From Hepsetus odoe (taxonomy: Eukaryota > Chordata > Actinopteri > Characiformes > Hepsetidae): a DNA stretch of 64,000 nucleotides. The notes beneath the pieces were generated by a model, which saw only the letters and a list, made by a program, of their open reading frames with translations, was not told where the DNA came from and did no database searches. A program made the position numbers and the translations under genes. Of this stretch, positions 1 to 11,109 are shown in pieces. The stretch lies in NCBI GenBank assembly GCA_017165825.1, contig CM029383.1, positions 2,270,067 through 2,334,066 of the forward strand, read 5' to 3'. Every line of letters starts with the position of its first letter. Positions within the stretch are counted from its first letter, which is position 1.

Positions 1-86
1 ATACATACAGAAATAATGATTAAAACACCAAAATGAGCAAATTAGAAACAATCCACAAGTGTTTAAGACTGGCTTCCTAAATAATT

Positions 87-113
87 ACAAACAAACAAAC
101 AAACAAACAAACA
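87..113. repeat. (AAAC)n microsatellite
   Basis: About six tandem copies of a tetranucleotide, just beyond exon 10 of NAA25 in the following intron. Confidence 0.9.
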
Positions 114-182
114 TTATGAGCTCATAGATTTACACCTATATTATCAATTGAATAATTTCAACAAATCTCTGTTCTTCTGTAC

Positions 183-3100
183 CTAGCTGTTGTTCTTCAG
201 AGCAACCTCTCTGTCTGAGATGGCGGATAAGCTCCAGACGGGCCAGATATGGGCCCCTCAATGGTCGGGACTCTTTTGCTTCTTCTGCCGCTAGCCGCTC
301 TTCTACAAAGGTGATGGCTTGGGACACAGAACAGTGCACCTCGCCCTCCATACTACTAAAGGACAGGAAGGAGAAATAGAAAAATGTAAGCGAGGACCCT
401 GAGACATCAGCTTTGTATTAAATTAATTAAACCAGCCAAGACTTATTGATAAAAATTAAAATCTTTTTCAAGTACTTCATTAAAAGCAGTCTAATGTTTT
501 ATTGTCTACTCAAGTGGAAGTGAGCTATAGCTGTACAGGGTATCCATTGAACTAACAGCCATTTATTACTGCCACCACATTTGTGGACCATCATGTAGAT
601 GATGTACTAATACAATAAATGTATATTTGAATTTTACTTCAGTACTGATGATACTTACTGGTCTCCTTCCTCAGGCGGCTTCCAGCTCTGATCAATGAGG
701 TGGAATAATGAATCGAAATATGATAAGTAGAACTGCCAGTCATCAGGGCTGGAGAGTGTAGGGGGAAAAAAAGTAAATAAATAATCATGAGAGAATTTGA
801 GTATTCTCCTTTCTTATTTTTAACTATGCTGTGTCATGGGGATTTGAGTCTCCCAATCCAAATTTTAACTTTGTTCATTTTGAGAAAATTGGGTTGGAGG
901 GAGCAATCAACCAAAACCCATCCTGAAGCCCTTGCAACCTCTTTATCCAATCTGCTGAGAAATGCACGGTGATGGCTTACTTCTTCAGAAGGAGCTTGCT
1001 TGACAGAGCATTGCATTCAGGCCAGCGCTTCAGTTTGCGGTAAAGTAACATGCACTTGTTTTCCCGGCTCTGCAGCTCGCTGGTTAGCTTCTCTGAGGAA
1101 CACACACACACACAAACACAAAATGTTAGAATTTCAATCTTGATTATAAAACCAGTCACCAGATGCATCAATCTAAAGAAACTGCCATTGTCAGTACATT
1201 TTCGGTGCACTGTGACTATCTCTTGGGGAAATTAAAGACCTGAGACCTGTTTTATTCTCTCTCCTTACCTCCAAGTTGCCCCCGTACTACTTCTAGAGCC
1301 TCTACATATTTCCCCAGGCGTTCCAGGATCATGAAATACAGCTGCACCTGAAATAAAACAAGAATAAACCCATTATTTTTGACTCGAGTGTCCAAAAGAA
1401 AATGGAAAGTGAAAGTGACCATTCTCATCATTGGGACTATACAGTACAACACACAGTAAACCACAATGAAATTACATCTCTGCATTTAACCCAAACACAA
1501 GCATGTGCAGCAGGGGGCAGCAATTGAAAGCATCCGGGGAGCACTGACAGGGATGGTACCTCGCTCAGGGGTACCTCAGGGCAACCTACTGGCCTGGCCC
1601 TGAAAAGGAAAAGCTCAGCTGAAGCAGGATTTGCATTCTTACTTCTGCCTCGGCCTCAATTTTTTCTTCTTTGACCATTTTTTCTACCATTCGCTCAGCA
1701 AGAGGCAGGAACATGGTGTGGGAGAGCTTCTCATCTTGTGCTGAGATGGCCTAAAGAAACACACAGGGTTTGTGTTAGATGTAGTACATGCAACTATCCA
1801 CTGCTGTCAAGTAAAAGAAACCACTATCCACTGATTTCCAGTAAAAGAAAGTTGTTTTCCCATCATCAGTATTTTAAAGATGTAAGTGTACATACATACC
1901 TGCATCACTAAGCTCATAACAGACCAGAAATAATAAGGGTTTTTGGGAACAATCTTATAAAGTGCCATTCCAGCCTGTTAGACAAAAAAAAAATATTTTA
2001 GAAAGAAACGAGAGATTACATGAAGCCCCCCCCACAAAGCAAACATGGACACTGTCTACATGTAACAAAGATGGCTTAAAAGGCAGATCTATAGAAAAGA
2101 GGAAGCAGTCAAACCTGTTGCATTTTCTTGTACTCTCCAACACGTGCATAAGCCATGAAGAGATGGGAGTGGTACTCTTCACTAGTAGGAACCTTCCGAA
2201 CTGCTGCTTCATACAGTTTGGTCACCAACTCCGCTACAGACAGAAAGAACATACACTGCTGAGCCCTTTAATTAATATTTTATTGAGAATCACACATAAA
2301 AATTCACAATCTGGGCCTCATTATAGCGAATGCACCACTTATATTGTATAAAATGTCAAGTTAAAGTGTGATGAATGAACTTGAAATGGTCTGATTAATG
2401 GAAGGCATGAAACTGTTTGACCATTTTTTTTTCTGACATGAAGGTAATAAAAATGAAGAAACATGGTGGAAATTATGAGATCATTATGTACTATATTTGT
2501 AGCACTAGAAAGCACCGGATATTGTCGCTTACGTCGATGCATCTCTCTGTAAAGAATGGTGAGTGCCTGGAGGGAGTTGTCATCAGTGGGCTCCAGGCTG
2601 GCCACCTCTTGTGCAAGAGAGAAAGCTTCATCCTGCTTGCCAGTGCGTTGGAGTCCAATAGCCTTTAGGACCTACAGCATCAAAAAAGCAAAAATCTGAA
2701 GTATACTTACCACAGCCCATGAATTTTACTGCTAACCAACTAAGGAGTGCTTTCAATTTTATATTGCTTTGGCATAGAAATGTGTATTTTTTTGTATGTA
2801 GAACAAAACTACATAAATATTAAGCTAAACAATACTGTGATTACTGTGTGGGAAAAATCAGCAAACCATTTATTAAAGGCAAATGTTTTAGCTTCAAATC
2901 TTCTGCCCCTTGTACCACCAAAACTGCTCCAACTTGATCTCTGGACGCAAGCCGGATTCCCTTACTGCTTTTAAGCGTTGTGAGACCCACCGGCTTAAGG
3001 ACTACCTAGAGGACTAATTTTTCAATAACTAGCCTCAAACCTTTTCAACATTTCTTCTTTACCATCTTAAAAATAATAATAATAATAAAAAATAATAATA

Positions 3101-6100
3101 AATAAATAAAAATACTTCAGGCACTTATAAAAACACTTATCCACTAGTTCTGAGGTAAATGTTTGTGTAGATACTGCATTCTTTGGCAGGGTTTATATTA
3201 CTTAGCTGGCAAATTGTTGATCAACGTTATCTAGGTTAGAGGAAGAAAGGACACGTGGACATGTTGCTCTGGGTAAGTCCATCTGCTAAATGCTGTAAAT
3301 GTAAATATCTGCCACTAAGATGTTAACAGAAACAGTTATCATGCTTAGTAGGTGTTTTAGCAGCTTTTCAATTCAGCAGTGGACAGCAGTTAGCATCTGT
3401 GTAGCAGTTAGTCTGCAACTGTGCAGCCTCACATGCAGCAACCTGCAATGCAGTGTGTTCTGAAACCTTTCTGTCATAGCAAGCATAATCCTTTATTGAA
3501 TTTGACTGAACAGACAAACAATACTGAGGACTGGCTTTAATGACAACTGAACTTATGGCTGATAGGATAATCCATCATACATTTGGAGGTTGGGCTATAG
3601 TCCTGAAAAGTTTTTAGAAACTACTCACCTTAGCACAATGAAGATCTCTGTGCTTCTTGAGCAGCTTATCAGCTTGCTGGATTGCCATCTTGTTATTGCC
3701 ATTGTCAAGGTAGTCTAGAAGAAGTGAAATAAATATAGAAATCACACAAAAGAAAACATTTAAAATATTAATTTAAATCTAACATTTAGTCTAAAAAATT
3801 TTAAAAGCATTCATTAAAAAGCATTAAACATTTTAAATAGTATTAGTTAGTTCAAAATGATCTTATATTGAACATGGTATGGAGGTAAGCTAGAACTGGT
3901 GTGTTTAAGAAGGGAACCACTAATCTAAATTATGTTGTCATGAATCCATCGACCATGTATCATACATGGCTCAACAAACAAACAACTATCTTTACTTGGC
4001 CTTTGATTCACATACACATTTACTACATTAGATGGTATAGATTTTTACAGTACCAGACACCTTTAATATTGTGTCAGGTTTCATGATTAACATCCATTCA
4101 TCCACTATCTGTGCCGACAGACACTGACAAACTGAAGCAAATACCTAGGGGAAATTAAGCATTTCCAATTCATCTGATATGCATGTGTTTTGACTGTGAG
4201 AAAAAGAGCTTCACACAAATTACCTGAAGTACACCAAAATCTTCAGATATACTTCAGATAACGCACTGATTATAACCAACTTTTTAAAAATCACAGCAAT
4301 GAGACATTTCTCATAGATAGAGTATAAAATCTCTTATGACCATGGACACCATTATGTTCCCCCTGATCAATCCTCCTATTCTGGAACTATAGAAAGATTA
4401 CAAAAGCATATGCTTTAGATGTTTGAGTGACTGGAGTGCCATGTTCTAACAAAAAACAAATGCTAAGGAACAGCATGGATGTAACAGCATTTATAATAGA
4501 GCTATTACAGTCATTATGAGTTTTTTTGTTTTAGTTTGGTTTATGTTAAGAACCAGATCCAGTCTTAAAAGCATTAATACCTTACAGCTGGATGTGATGT
4601 GTTTTCTCAAAAAAAAACAAAAAAACAACTTGCAATTTGCTTTATAAACAGCCGGCGATTGTCCTGTTAGTCAGTAGGGCTGCTCAACTATTGGGGGGGA
4701 GGGGGGTCATAACCCTGATTACTTTTTGCCATGTTGTGCAAAATCACAATTATTTAACACAATTACTCATTGAACTTGGAAACGTCATGCATTTAATGAA
4801 CTTTTAAAAAACTTGTATAACAGCATTTACATAATTTTCCTTTTCAACTTTAAAATGAAAATAAAAAAAATAGTTATACATTTATTTGAATAATAATGAA
4901 ATAATAAATAAAAATATATTTCCTCAAAACAGATAAGATTACTTGCACTTATACAGCAAGCTCCACCTGTAAGAAAGACCCTTTCTGAAGAGAAACCTGT
5001 GGCAGGGATGCGCAAATTTCTCTTCACCAGAATAAAGAGCCATGAGAAAAGCTTCAGGGATTAAACTTGCTGGTCCTTCTCTGCTTCAGTAGTTTTCTCC
5101 AATGATTATTAAAATTAATTAATTGGTTTAAAATGATCACTAAATGACAAAACTGTAATAAAAATTAAAACAAATTCATCAAACTACTAGGGCAGCTTCT
5201 ATAAAGGGGTTACAAAACTGACAAAGGGTTACAGGATTTGTGAAAAAGCTTGAGACGCTCAGTCAAATTTAAACCACAATCTATAATGTGCGTGTTTGAG
5301 ACCCCGCACTGTGTTTCCTGTGTGACTGCACTTCTGTTCTGATTGCATGACAAAACCATTCTCCCCCCCTTCATTCCCAACCCTGAAAGGCTTAAGCTGA
5401 AAGAATGCTTAAGATCATTCTTCATGACAGCTGGCTGCCAAAATTAGCTAGACAATAAGGTAAACAAAGAGTAAAGCCTGGGATAATTTTATTAAATGTA
5501 ACTTTTCTTGAAACTTTAACACATCTTACTTGAATTTCAGCATACACACAACATTACCCTCAACAGCTCAAACAAGAACATACAAGTGCTGATTGTGAAG
5601 TGCTGGTTATACTTCCAAGCTTTAGCAAAGTACAGGTACTAAACAGGCGTGCACAGTTTACATGTTTAAGTAATATGTTAGTACTTTACAATAACAAGCT
5701 TCTAACAGTAGTCACTGGAATATATGGGGGTCGTTAATAAAAGGTATTTATCAGGCTACTAAATAAGAAAAAATAAATATTAAGAGCTTGTCCCATCAGT
5801 GTTATATATGCTAACTACATAAAACGGGTTCAAATTAATCTCGTTCTGTGAACACAGTAGTTTAATATAACTATACTGTAACTAAGCACTGGTTTTTCTG
5901 CTCATATCATTCAATATTTTGCCAATACAGCTGGTACAACTGGTTACTCACTTTACATTGCACCTTCATTTCTGCAATTTAAGCCTAGCCTTCCTGGAGC
6001 CTAAAGCTGTTCCTGATTTATGTCCCTCATGCTCTGCCCTTACCCACTTCCATTAAGCTCTCCCTGACTCATGCCTTTGGTGTATATTACAACCAGGGGT

Positions 6101-9100
6101 TAATTTGGGATTAGAGTAGGTGGGTGAGCTCTTTTTCTTTTATGGGTGCCAGTAATGTAAGGACACATTCATGCAATATCATCATAAGGGTACTAAGACC
6201 ATTGAACCTGTTCTGGATAATTTTATCCATGTAGTTTGCTAGGAGCAACTATACATTTTGAATGCAAAAGTCAGCTGGCGAAGTGTGAACGAGTTCCAAT
6301 AGCTGACATTGAACTACATAAAATTGTTGCTGTATTATGAAGTTGAATGATATAGCCATCTCCACGGTGACCACATCATCTGTAAATACCAAGGGTTCTC
6401 AATCCTAGTTCTGGAAACCCACCACCCTGGAGATTCTAAAACTGATGAAAGTAATAATCATATCCACCAAATAAAGGTGTTTGAGATTAGGGTTGGAGCT
6501 AAACACCCTAGGTTTAAAGATCTCAAGGACAAAGAGTGAGCACTCCTGGTTGATTTAAAAACAATTAAAGCCTCACTATAAACTAGTTAAAATCTGAAGC
6601 CTAATAAAAAATAAATACATTTAAAAAATTTGAAATTACAAAATGTATTTAAAAAATTGCCAGTGAAGGCTGTCACTTCACAAACATCACAATGAAAAAT
6701 TTTCATTAGGAATTAGGGGACTGCAGAAGCTGTACCTTGTATCTTTTTTTCCCCCCTCTTTTTTCACACTAGGAAATTAAAGGTGCTCTGCTACAATACA
6801 CTCCAGCCAAGCTTAACTCCTCCACCAATTTTCTTATCCATCATCTGGACTGTGAGGCTAAGACTACTACAAATGCTTCCTATGTTTGGAGTGAAGAGTT
6901 ATCCCATCAGCGCCTCTCTTTAATGAAGCCATGTACCTTGTCTCTCAAAAATAATGTTTGGGTACATTCCTGTACCCAGAAAAAATGCATAAAATTAAAT
7001 AACATTGTTTTGACCCACCGCTAAAGGTGCATAGATTTTTTTTTTCCTCCAAAAGAAGTCAAGAGGCTGGCTGTAGCTCAGACTGATAATGCAATGATGG
7101 CATTCATAGTACTGAGCACAATATATATACCAAAAATAAGACACCATAATAGAGAATTGGCTTCTCCCAGCCATGCCTCTGACTTTCTCCTGAGGCATGA
7201 TTCAGGTAGATTGCGGTTGGGGTGTGGTATATTGGTGAGAGCTTTGTTGAACTTCCAGTCTTAATTTAAAAAAAAAAAAAAAAAAGAAAATTCAAATATG
7301 TCTGCAGAGCAAGAGTCCACAAGAGCACCATAGGCTTGCATCAGAATCCTGCTGACAGCATGCTGCCCCTGCAGTAGGTGTCCTTTTACAGAGCCCCCTC
7401 CACTACAGGACAGGCTACACTGGGAGGCCTTACTCCTCCTACTATGGGTCCTCTCTGCTTTAGAGCATAAAATATACTCCTATTGGGTGTGTAAATCTCA
7501 GACACATCTGGCAAATAATTTGGTAAGATACAAACAAGTGTGAAACATATGCATAAATGTGTTATAAAGCCTAGTACTACAGGGGCAGTAACACCCTAGT
7601 GAACACTGCAATTTTCAGCCTAATGTCAAATATCTCTGACTGTTCAGATTCATGAAACCTTCTACATGCTGCATTCCACCCAGATATACCATTTAAAAAA
7701 TCCTGATTATTCAGTCTATTCAATTTATTACTTCATTCTCTTGATTGATTATTGGCATCTCACAATACACACTATGGAAAGAATTTGACAGACTATATGT
7801 CAAAACGCATATTGATGTACGTGCAATTTCTAATCGGAATATCTTTGGTTCTTGAGCCAAACCCAACTCCCTTCAAGGTAAATGTTTCAAAACAGTGCAT
7901 ACTTGCTTCCATGCCTTGTCAAAGATCCCAGTTCAGACTATTTTCCAGTTCTTCAGCCATTACACAAATCACTTTTAAATCATTACTGCTCAAAAACAGA
8001 CTTAAGATTTAAATTTCTCACTTGCTCAGTGTCTCCTGGGTTCCACACAAGGGTGTGCTGCTCCCAAACCTTTGAGCTGCAGCCATCTGAGGCTCTTCCG
8101 TGTTGGTTAGATGTTTAGATTTTAATAGAGCCTCAGCGATATCTGTGTGGTCGTAGCATACCTAACAGCACAGGATCTTCTGGTGGGTTTTCATTACATC
8201 GAATCTTGGCTTGCCCAGCATTCAGATAATAAAGTTCATATGTGAATAATAATGCAAATCCAGAAAATATCTGACACTGACAAAAGCAGTGAATTTCATT
8301 ACTGTGTCAGGTTAGGATCTCTTTGACATCTAAGATCTCTAAGAGTAGTGAAAAGACAACATTGACAAGTTGGCAATTCATGATCTACCCTAAAGGTAAT
8401 CACTGTGAATGTTTAGTCCAGACATTGAGGCAGCCTAGCGACTAAATTAAGAAAAAGGGACAACATGCATATGAAGGATTTGTTTACAAAGTGTTGGCAT
8501 TCAAAACTAAACTGTGAGGTGGTAAACATTTTCCATCCAAAGCCTGATTTCTAACCACGTTAATTTAATATGCACTGGAACAGAAAGCAGGTCTAACACC
8601 TTGATGAAAGACCCCTGTTAGCTATCACCAACACGCCAGCTTTGACATCTGGAGTACACTTGAATGTATAGTACAGTATATGCCATTTAGCAAGCTCCTT
8701 GATGGGGGAAATGACTTATTATATGAGAGGTAATTTGAAAACTGCTCGTTATCATCAAGTTTATACTTCTCCTCCCAAAAGACTAAAAGACTTACCAGTA
8801 CTGACAATACGTGATAATATCATTTTCGCAACGTTCCTTTCTTATGTTCCTAATGTCCAGAGGTTAAACCACCAAACTAAGCAAAATTAACGAACATAAA
8901 GCTGAAGTTAAAAGCACAGACAGCACAAGAGCTGGTAGGCTAATGTTAGCCAGCTTGCTAACTTGACACCTAGCTGGTCAGTAGTAAGCTAGTGAGCCTG
9001 GCATAAATTTGTTAATTTTTTTGGCAATTCAGACACTTAGACGCACGAAAGGCCAAAATCATTACTTTTTCAGTATTAGAGGTTAAAAAAGAAAGCGGGT

Positions 9101-9326
9101 GAGGTGTTGTGAGGGAATGGTGGCTCATGCTAACCGAGTCCGGGGCCTCACCGGCCAAACACCCTCTCCCCCTCCCTCAGAAGACGTTTCTGTCCCCACT
9201 TCTAACCACACAAAACAGAAAGACATAAGGAGGCGGATGCTCGGCTCGACACCCGCTGGGTTCGGTACCGTAAATGGGTCTCAGTCTTCTGTCGTTAGGG
9301 TCTTGCACATGGCCCCTCGCCGCCAT
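183..9326 (-). CDS. naa25: NAA25, NatB N-alpha-acetyltransferase auxiliary subunit (5' part, 10 coding exons)
   Basis: Auxiliary, ribosome-anchoring subunit of the cytosolic NatB complex, which with catalytic NAA20 acetylates nascent Met-Asp/Glu/Asn/Gln N termini. Exons in transcript order: 9326-9269, 3714-3629, 2671-2533, 2233-2115, 1974-1900, 1750-1643, 1347-1269, 1092-981, 748-659, 355-183. Every junction is GT-AG and phases are continuous, giving 346 residues of a protein that is about 970 long in mammals. The rest lies beyond the left edge. Recognisable stretches include RGHVQDPNDRRLRPIY in exon 1, SLEPTDDNSLQALTILYREM in exon 3, NPYYFWSVMSL in exon 5 and RWPECNALS in exon 8, all in the helical TPR-like N-terminal region. 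The start ATG fits the human N terminus. Intron 1 is 5.55 kb; intron 6 carries a SINE. Confidence 0.96.
1403..1608 (-). repeat. SINE-A copy 1, truncated, in NAA25 intron 6
   Basis: The plus strand reads AAAGTGAAAGTGACC, then a body ending GGGGTACCTCAGGGCAACC. It is the reverse complement of the SINE-A body seen in full at 42604. The tRNA-like head is missing. It fills most of the 295-bp intron between the exons at 1347-1269 and 1750-1643 and contains a CTCF-like core (CAGCAGGGGGCAG). Confidence 0.75.
3069..3115. repeat. AAT/AAAT-rich simple repeat
   Basis: Imperfect tandem AAT and AAAT units in NAA25 intron 2. Confidence 0.8.
3262..3308 (+). repeat. SINE-B 3' tail fragment
   Basis: Contains ATCTGCTAAATGCTGTAAAT, the conserved tail of the SINE-B copies at 38674 and 44922. 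Only the tail is recognisable. It lies in NAA25 intron 2. Confidence 0.55.
4668..4800. mobile_element. Possible non-autonomous DNA transposon fragment
   Basis: AGGGCTGC near 4675, followed by AAAATCACAATTATTTAACA and CAATTACTCATT, resembles the common teleost elements that begin AGGGCTGCAC and carry AT-rich ATTA motifs. No second terminus was found. Confidence 0.35.
6391..6551. mobile_element. Foldback-type short repeat
   Basis: Begins GGGTTCTCAATCCTAGTTCT and carries an approximate, diverged inverted arm toward 6551 (GATCTCAAGGAC). This is the arrangement of a small foldback element frequent in fish genomes. Arms are degraded, so boundaries are approximate. Confidence 0.4.
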
Positions 9327-9364
9327 GTTGGAGGTTACCGGGATTAAAAATTGCGCATGCGCAT
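9317..9364 (-). promoter_or_regulatory. NAA25 core promoter with NRF1 and YY1 motifs
   Basis: A palindromic TGCGCATGCGCA at 9352-9363 is a full NRF1 site. It lies 26 bases upstream of the start ATG. The start codon itself sits in AACATGGCGGC (minus strand, about 9329-9319), the classic YY1 motif that often overlaps the first codons of housekeeping genes. The surroundings are CpG-rich and no TATA box is evident. Assigning binding is inference from motif match only. Confidence 0.6.
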
Positions 9365-9734
9365 AGCAGCGCGCGCCACAAGTTTGTGTAGCTTTGCTGT
9401 TGCTGTTTATAGCAGCGACTTCCTACGTGTTATATCATTTAATATAGAACCAAACATCATCTTTCAAACATGGTTATAAATTATTAGCTATTTTGTCACA
9501 TAACATACTATTTACAGATGTGTGTTAAATTAAATTACAATTTAAAAGTAATAAAAAAAATTTGGACTAATGTGAGATGCTCCATTCTGGAGAAATTAGA
9601 AAAGTTCAGATATGTTGATGAGAAGCAGTAAGGGTTTATAACGCAAAAAAAAAAAAAACTTAATTCACAAAATATGCTGCATGATTTAATTATAGTTTTG
9701 CAATATTGCTTAGGCATAAAGTATAAAGACGGCC

Positions 9735-9915
9735 AGGAGTTGCAAAGTGTATGACAAGGTTCCTAGAGAAGAGCTGAGGTATTGTAAGTGACACTGAAGT
9801 GTGAGAGTGGAATAGGATATTTATAAGGGTGAAAAGGTAAGGTTTGCAGTAGGAGTGACAGCTGCATTTAAGGTAAATGTTAGATCACATCAAGGATCCA
9901 TTCTGAGCCTGCTGT
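9735..9915 (+). pseudogene. Non-LTR retrotransposon RT fragment 1
   Basis: Conceptual translation in shifting frames gives YDKVPREEL, then AVGVTAAFKV and HQGSILS. These match the reverse-transcriptase block seen more fully at 14413-14784 on the minus strand and at 60680-61020. It has frame breaks and stops and is a dead 5'- and 3'-truncated copy, lying between NAA25 and DDX55. Confidence 0.65.
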
Positions 9916-10109
9916 GGCTAAAGGAAACAGCTGAAAAGAGACTGTGATTGGGGTAGAGTAAAAGTAAAAAGTGTCAACATTTATGCACATCCAAGTATAT
10001 AAAAGGTAAATGGTTTAACATGAAAATAAAAAATTGGTATTGTGTAGGTAGTTGCAGAGGTGGGTGACTGGTGTTATCAGTCTTTGTACAAAGACTCACT
10101 TACTGGCAG

Positions 10110-10264
10110 TCTGGTTTTACAACATGAATGCAGTTGCTGTGATAGACTGTTGATCTGGAAATCCAACCAGGGTGTTTCTCTGCCATTTGCCTGTGAGCAC
10201 TGGGATAGGCTTGAACACCCCCTCCAAACCTGGTTAGGATAAGCAGCTAAGATGGATGGATGGA
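10110..10264 (+). repeat. Repeat C copy 1, partial
   Basis: Contains GGGATAGGCTTGAACACC and GGTTAGGATAAGCAGCTAAG, the 3' part of the repeat C family seen fully at 58390-58678. It ends in short TGGA repeats. Confidence 0.6.
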
Positions 10265-10412
10265 GTGACAAATGTCTTTGGATGCATTAATTATTACAAA
10301 TTCATATGCAGAGGAACTTTGAATGTAAACATGTGTTTGTGTGTTCAAATTTGTCCCAAACCAGCCCTAACTTACAGAATGCTTGAGATCTTTTCCTGCT
10401 AAAATATATTCC

Positions 10413-10415
<3 letters not shown>

Positions 10416-10494
<79 letters not shown>
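10416..10494. repeat. (AT)n-(AC)n compound microsatellite
   Basis: About 60 bases of alternating AT followed directly by about 17 bases of AC. The array lies downstream of the DDX55 polyadenylation site, between DDX55 and NAA25. Confidence 0.95.
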
Positions 10495-10495
<1 letters not shown>

Positions 10496-10654
10496 TACAT
10501 AAACGATGGGAATTGTTTGACATTAAAGAAATTTCAATTATTTTCTTTATGATTCCTTTCATTTGGACTAAGTCTTCAGATGTTATACCCCCCAACACAC
10601 CCTCTGTCACAGATCTGTGCTGTCCTTTCCCTCAACCACCACCAACATAAATCC

Positions 10655-10660
10655 TTTATT
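10655..10660 (-). promoter_or_regulatory. DDX55 polyadenylation signal (candidate)
   Basis: AATAAA on the minus strand, 450 nt past the DDX55 stop codon. It is followed within 30 nt by a GU-rich run (GTTGGTGGTGGTTGAGGG), the expected downstream element. Confidence 0.65.
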
Positions 10661-11109
10661 TACCCCCAGATAACTGAAACTTAATTTTGTCCTACCACAA
10701 GACCTGCTCAAGGTTCCAAACACTCCGGTATTTGGGTTACATGGCCCAAAATCCAAACAAATTTCTATGGTTTAACATGGAGAAGTTAAGGTTTTCTGGC
10801 AGCAATATATTGTAATGTATATTCTAAATGGGAGCAGCAGCAGATCTGTACATGAAATTAACTTTTTTTGTGGGAATTCTAATTGCAAAACCAACAGTTT
10901 GAACTTTATCTTATAAGTTTTCAAATATTTTCATGTAATACAATTTTAAAAAAGCAATGTCATGTTTATGTTTTTTTTTTTTAATCCAAGGGTGGGCCCA
11001 TACTTCAGGCTTGCAATGTAGGTCCAACATGTTCATTACTCTAAAGACTACATAGAAGTCAGTGTCATAGAGATTTCTGGAACAGTTCATCAAAATGTTG
11101 TGGCACAGC

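Larger units (their letters stand above)
3715..9268 (-). other. NAA25 intron 1, no coding content seen
   Basis: 5.55-kb intron, AT-rich. It contains a possible DNA-transposon relic near 4670-4800, a foldback-like repeat near 6391-6551 and a poly-A run at about 7267. I find no convincing exon, RNA gene or intact transposon. The CpG-rich promoter flank begins near 9.1 kb. Confidence 0.6.

Noticed and set aside
87..113. Direct repeats resembling a CRISPR array
   Set aside because: Tandem tetranucleotides without spacers, in a vertebrate nuclear genome.
10302..10610. 102-aa open frame on the minus strand
   Set aside because: Its core is a run of YIYIYI and CVCVCV made by the AT/AC microsatellite; no protein similarity.
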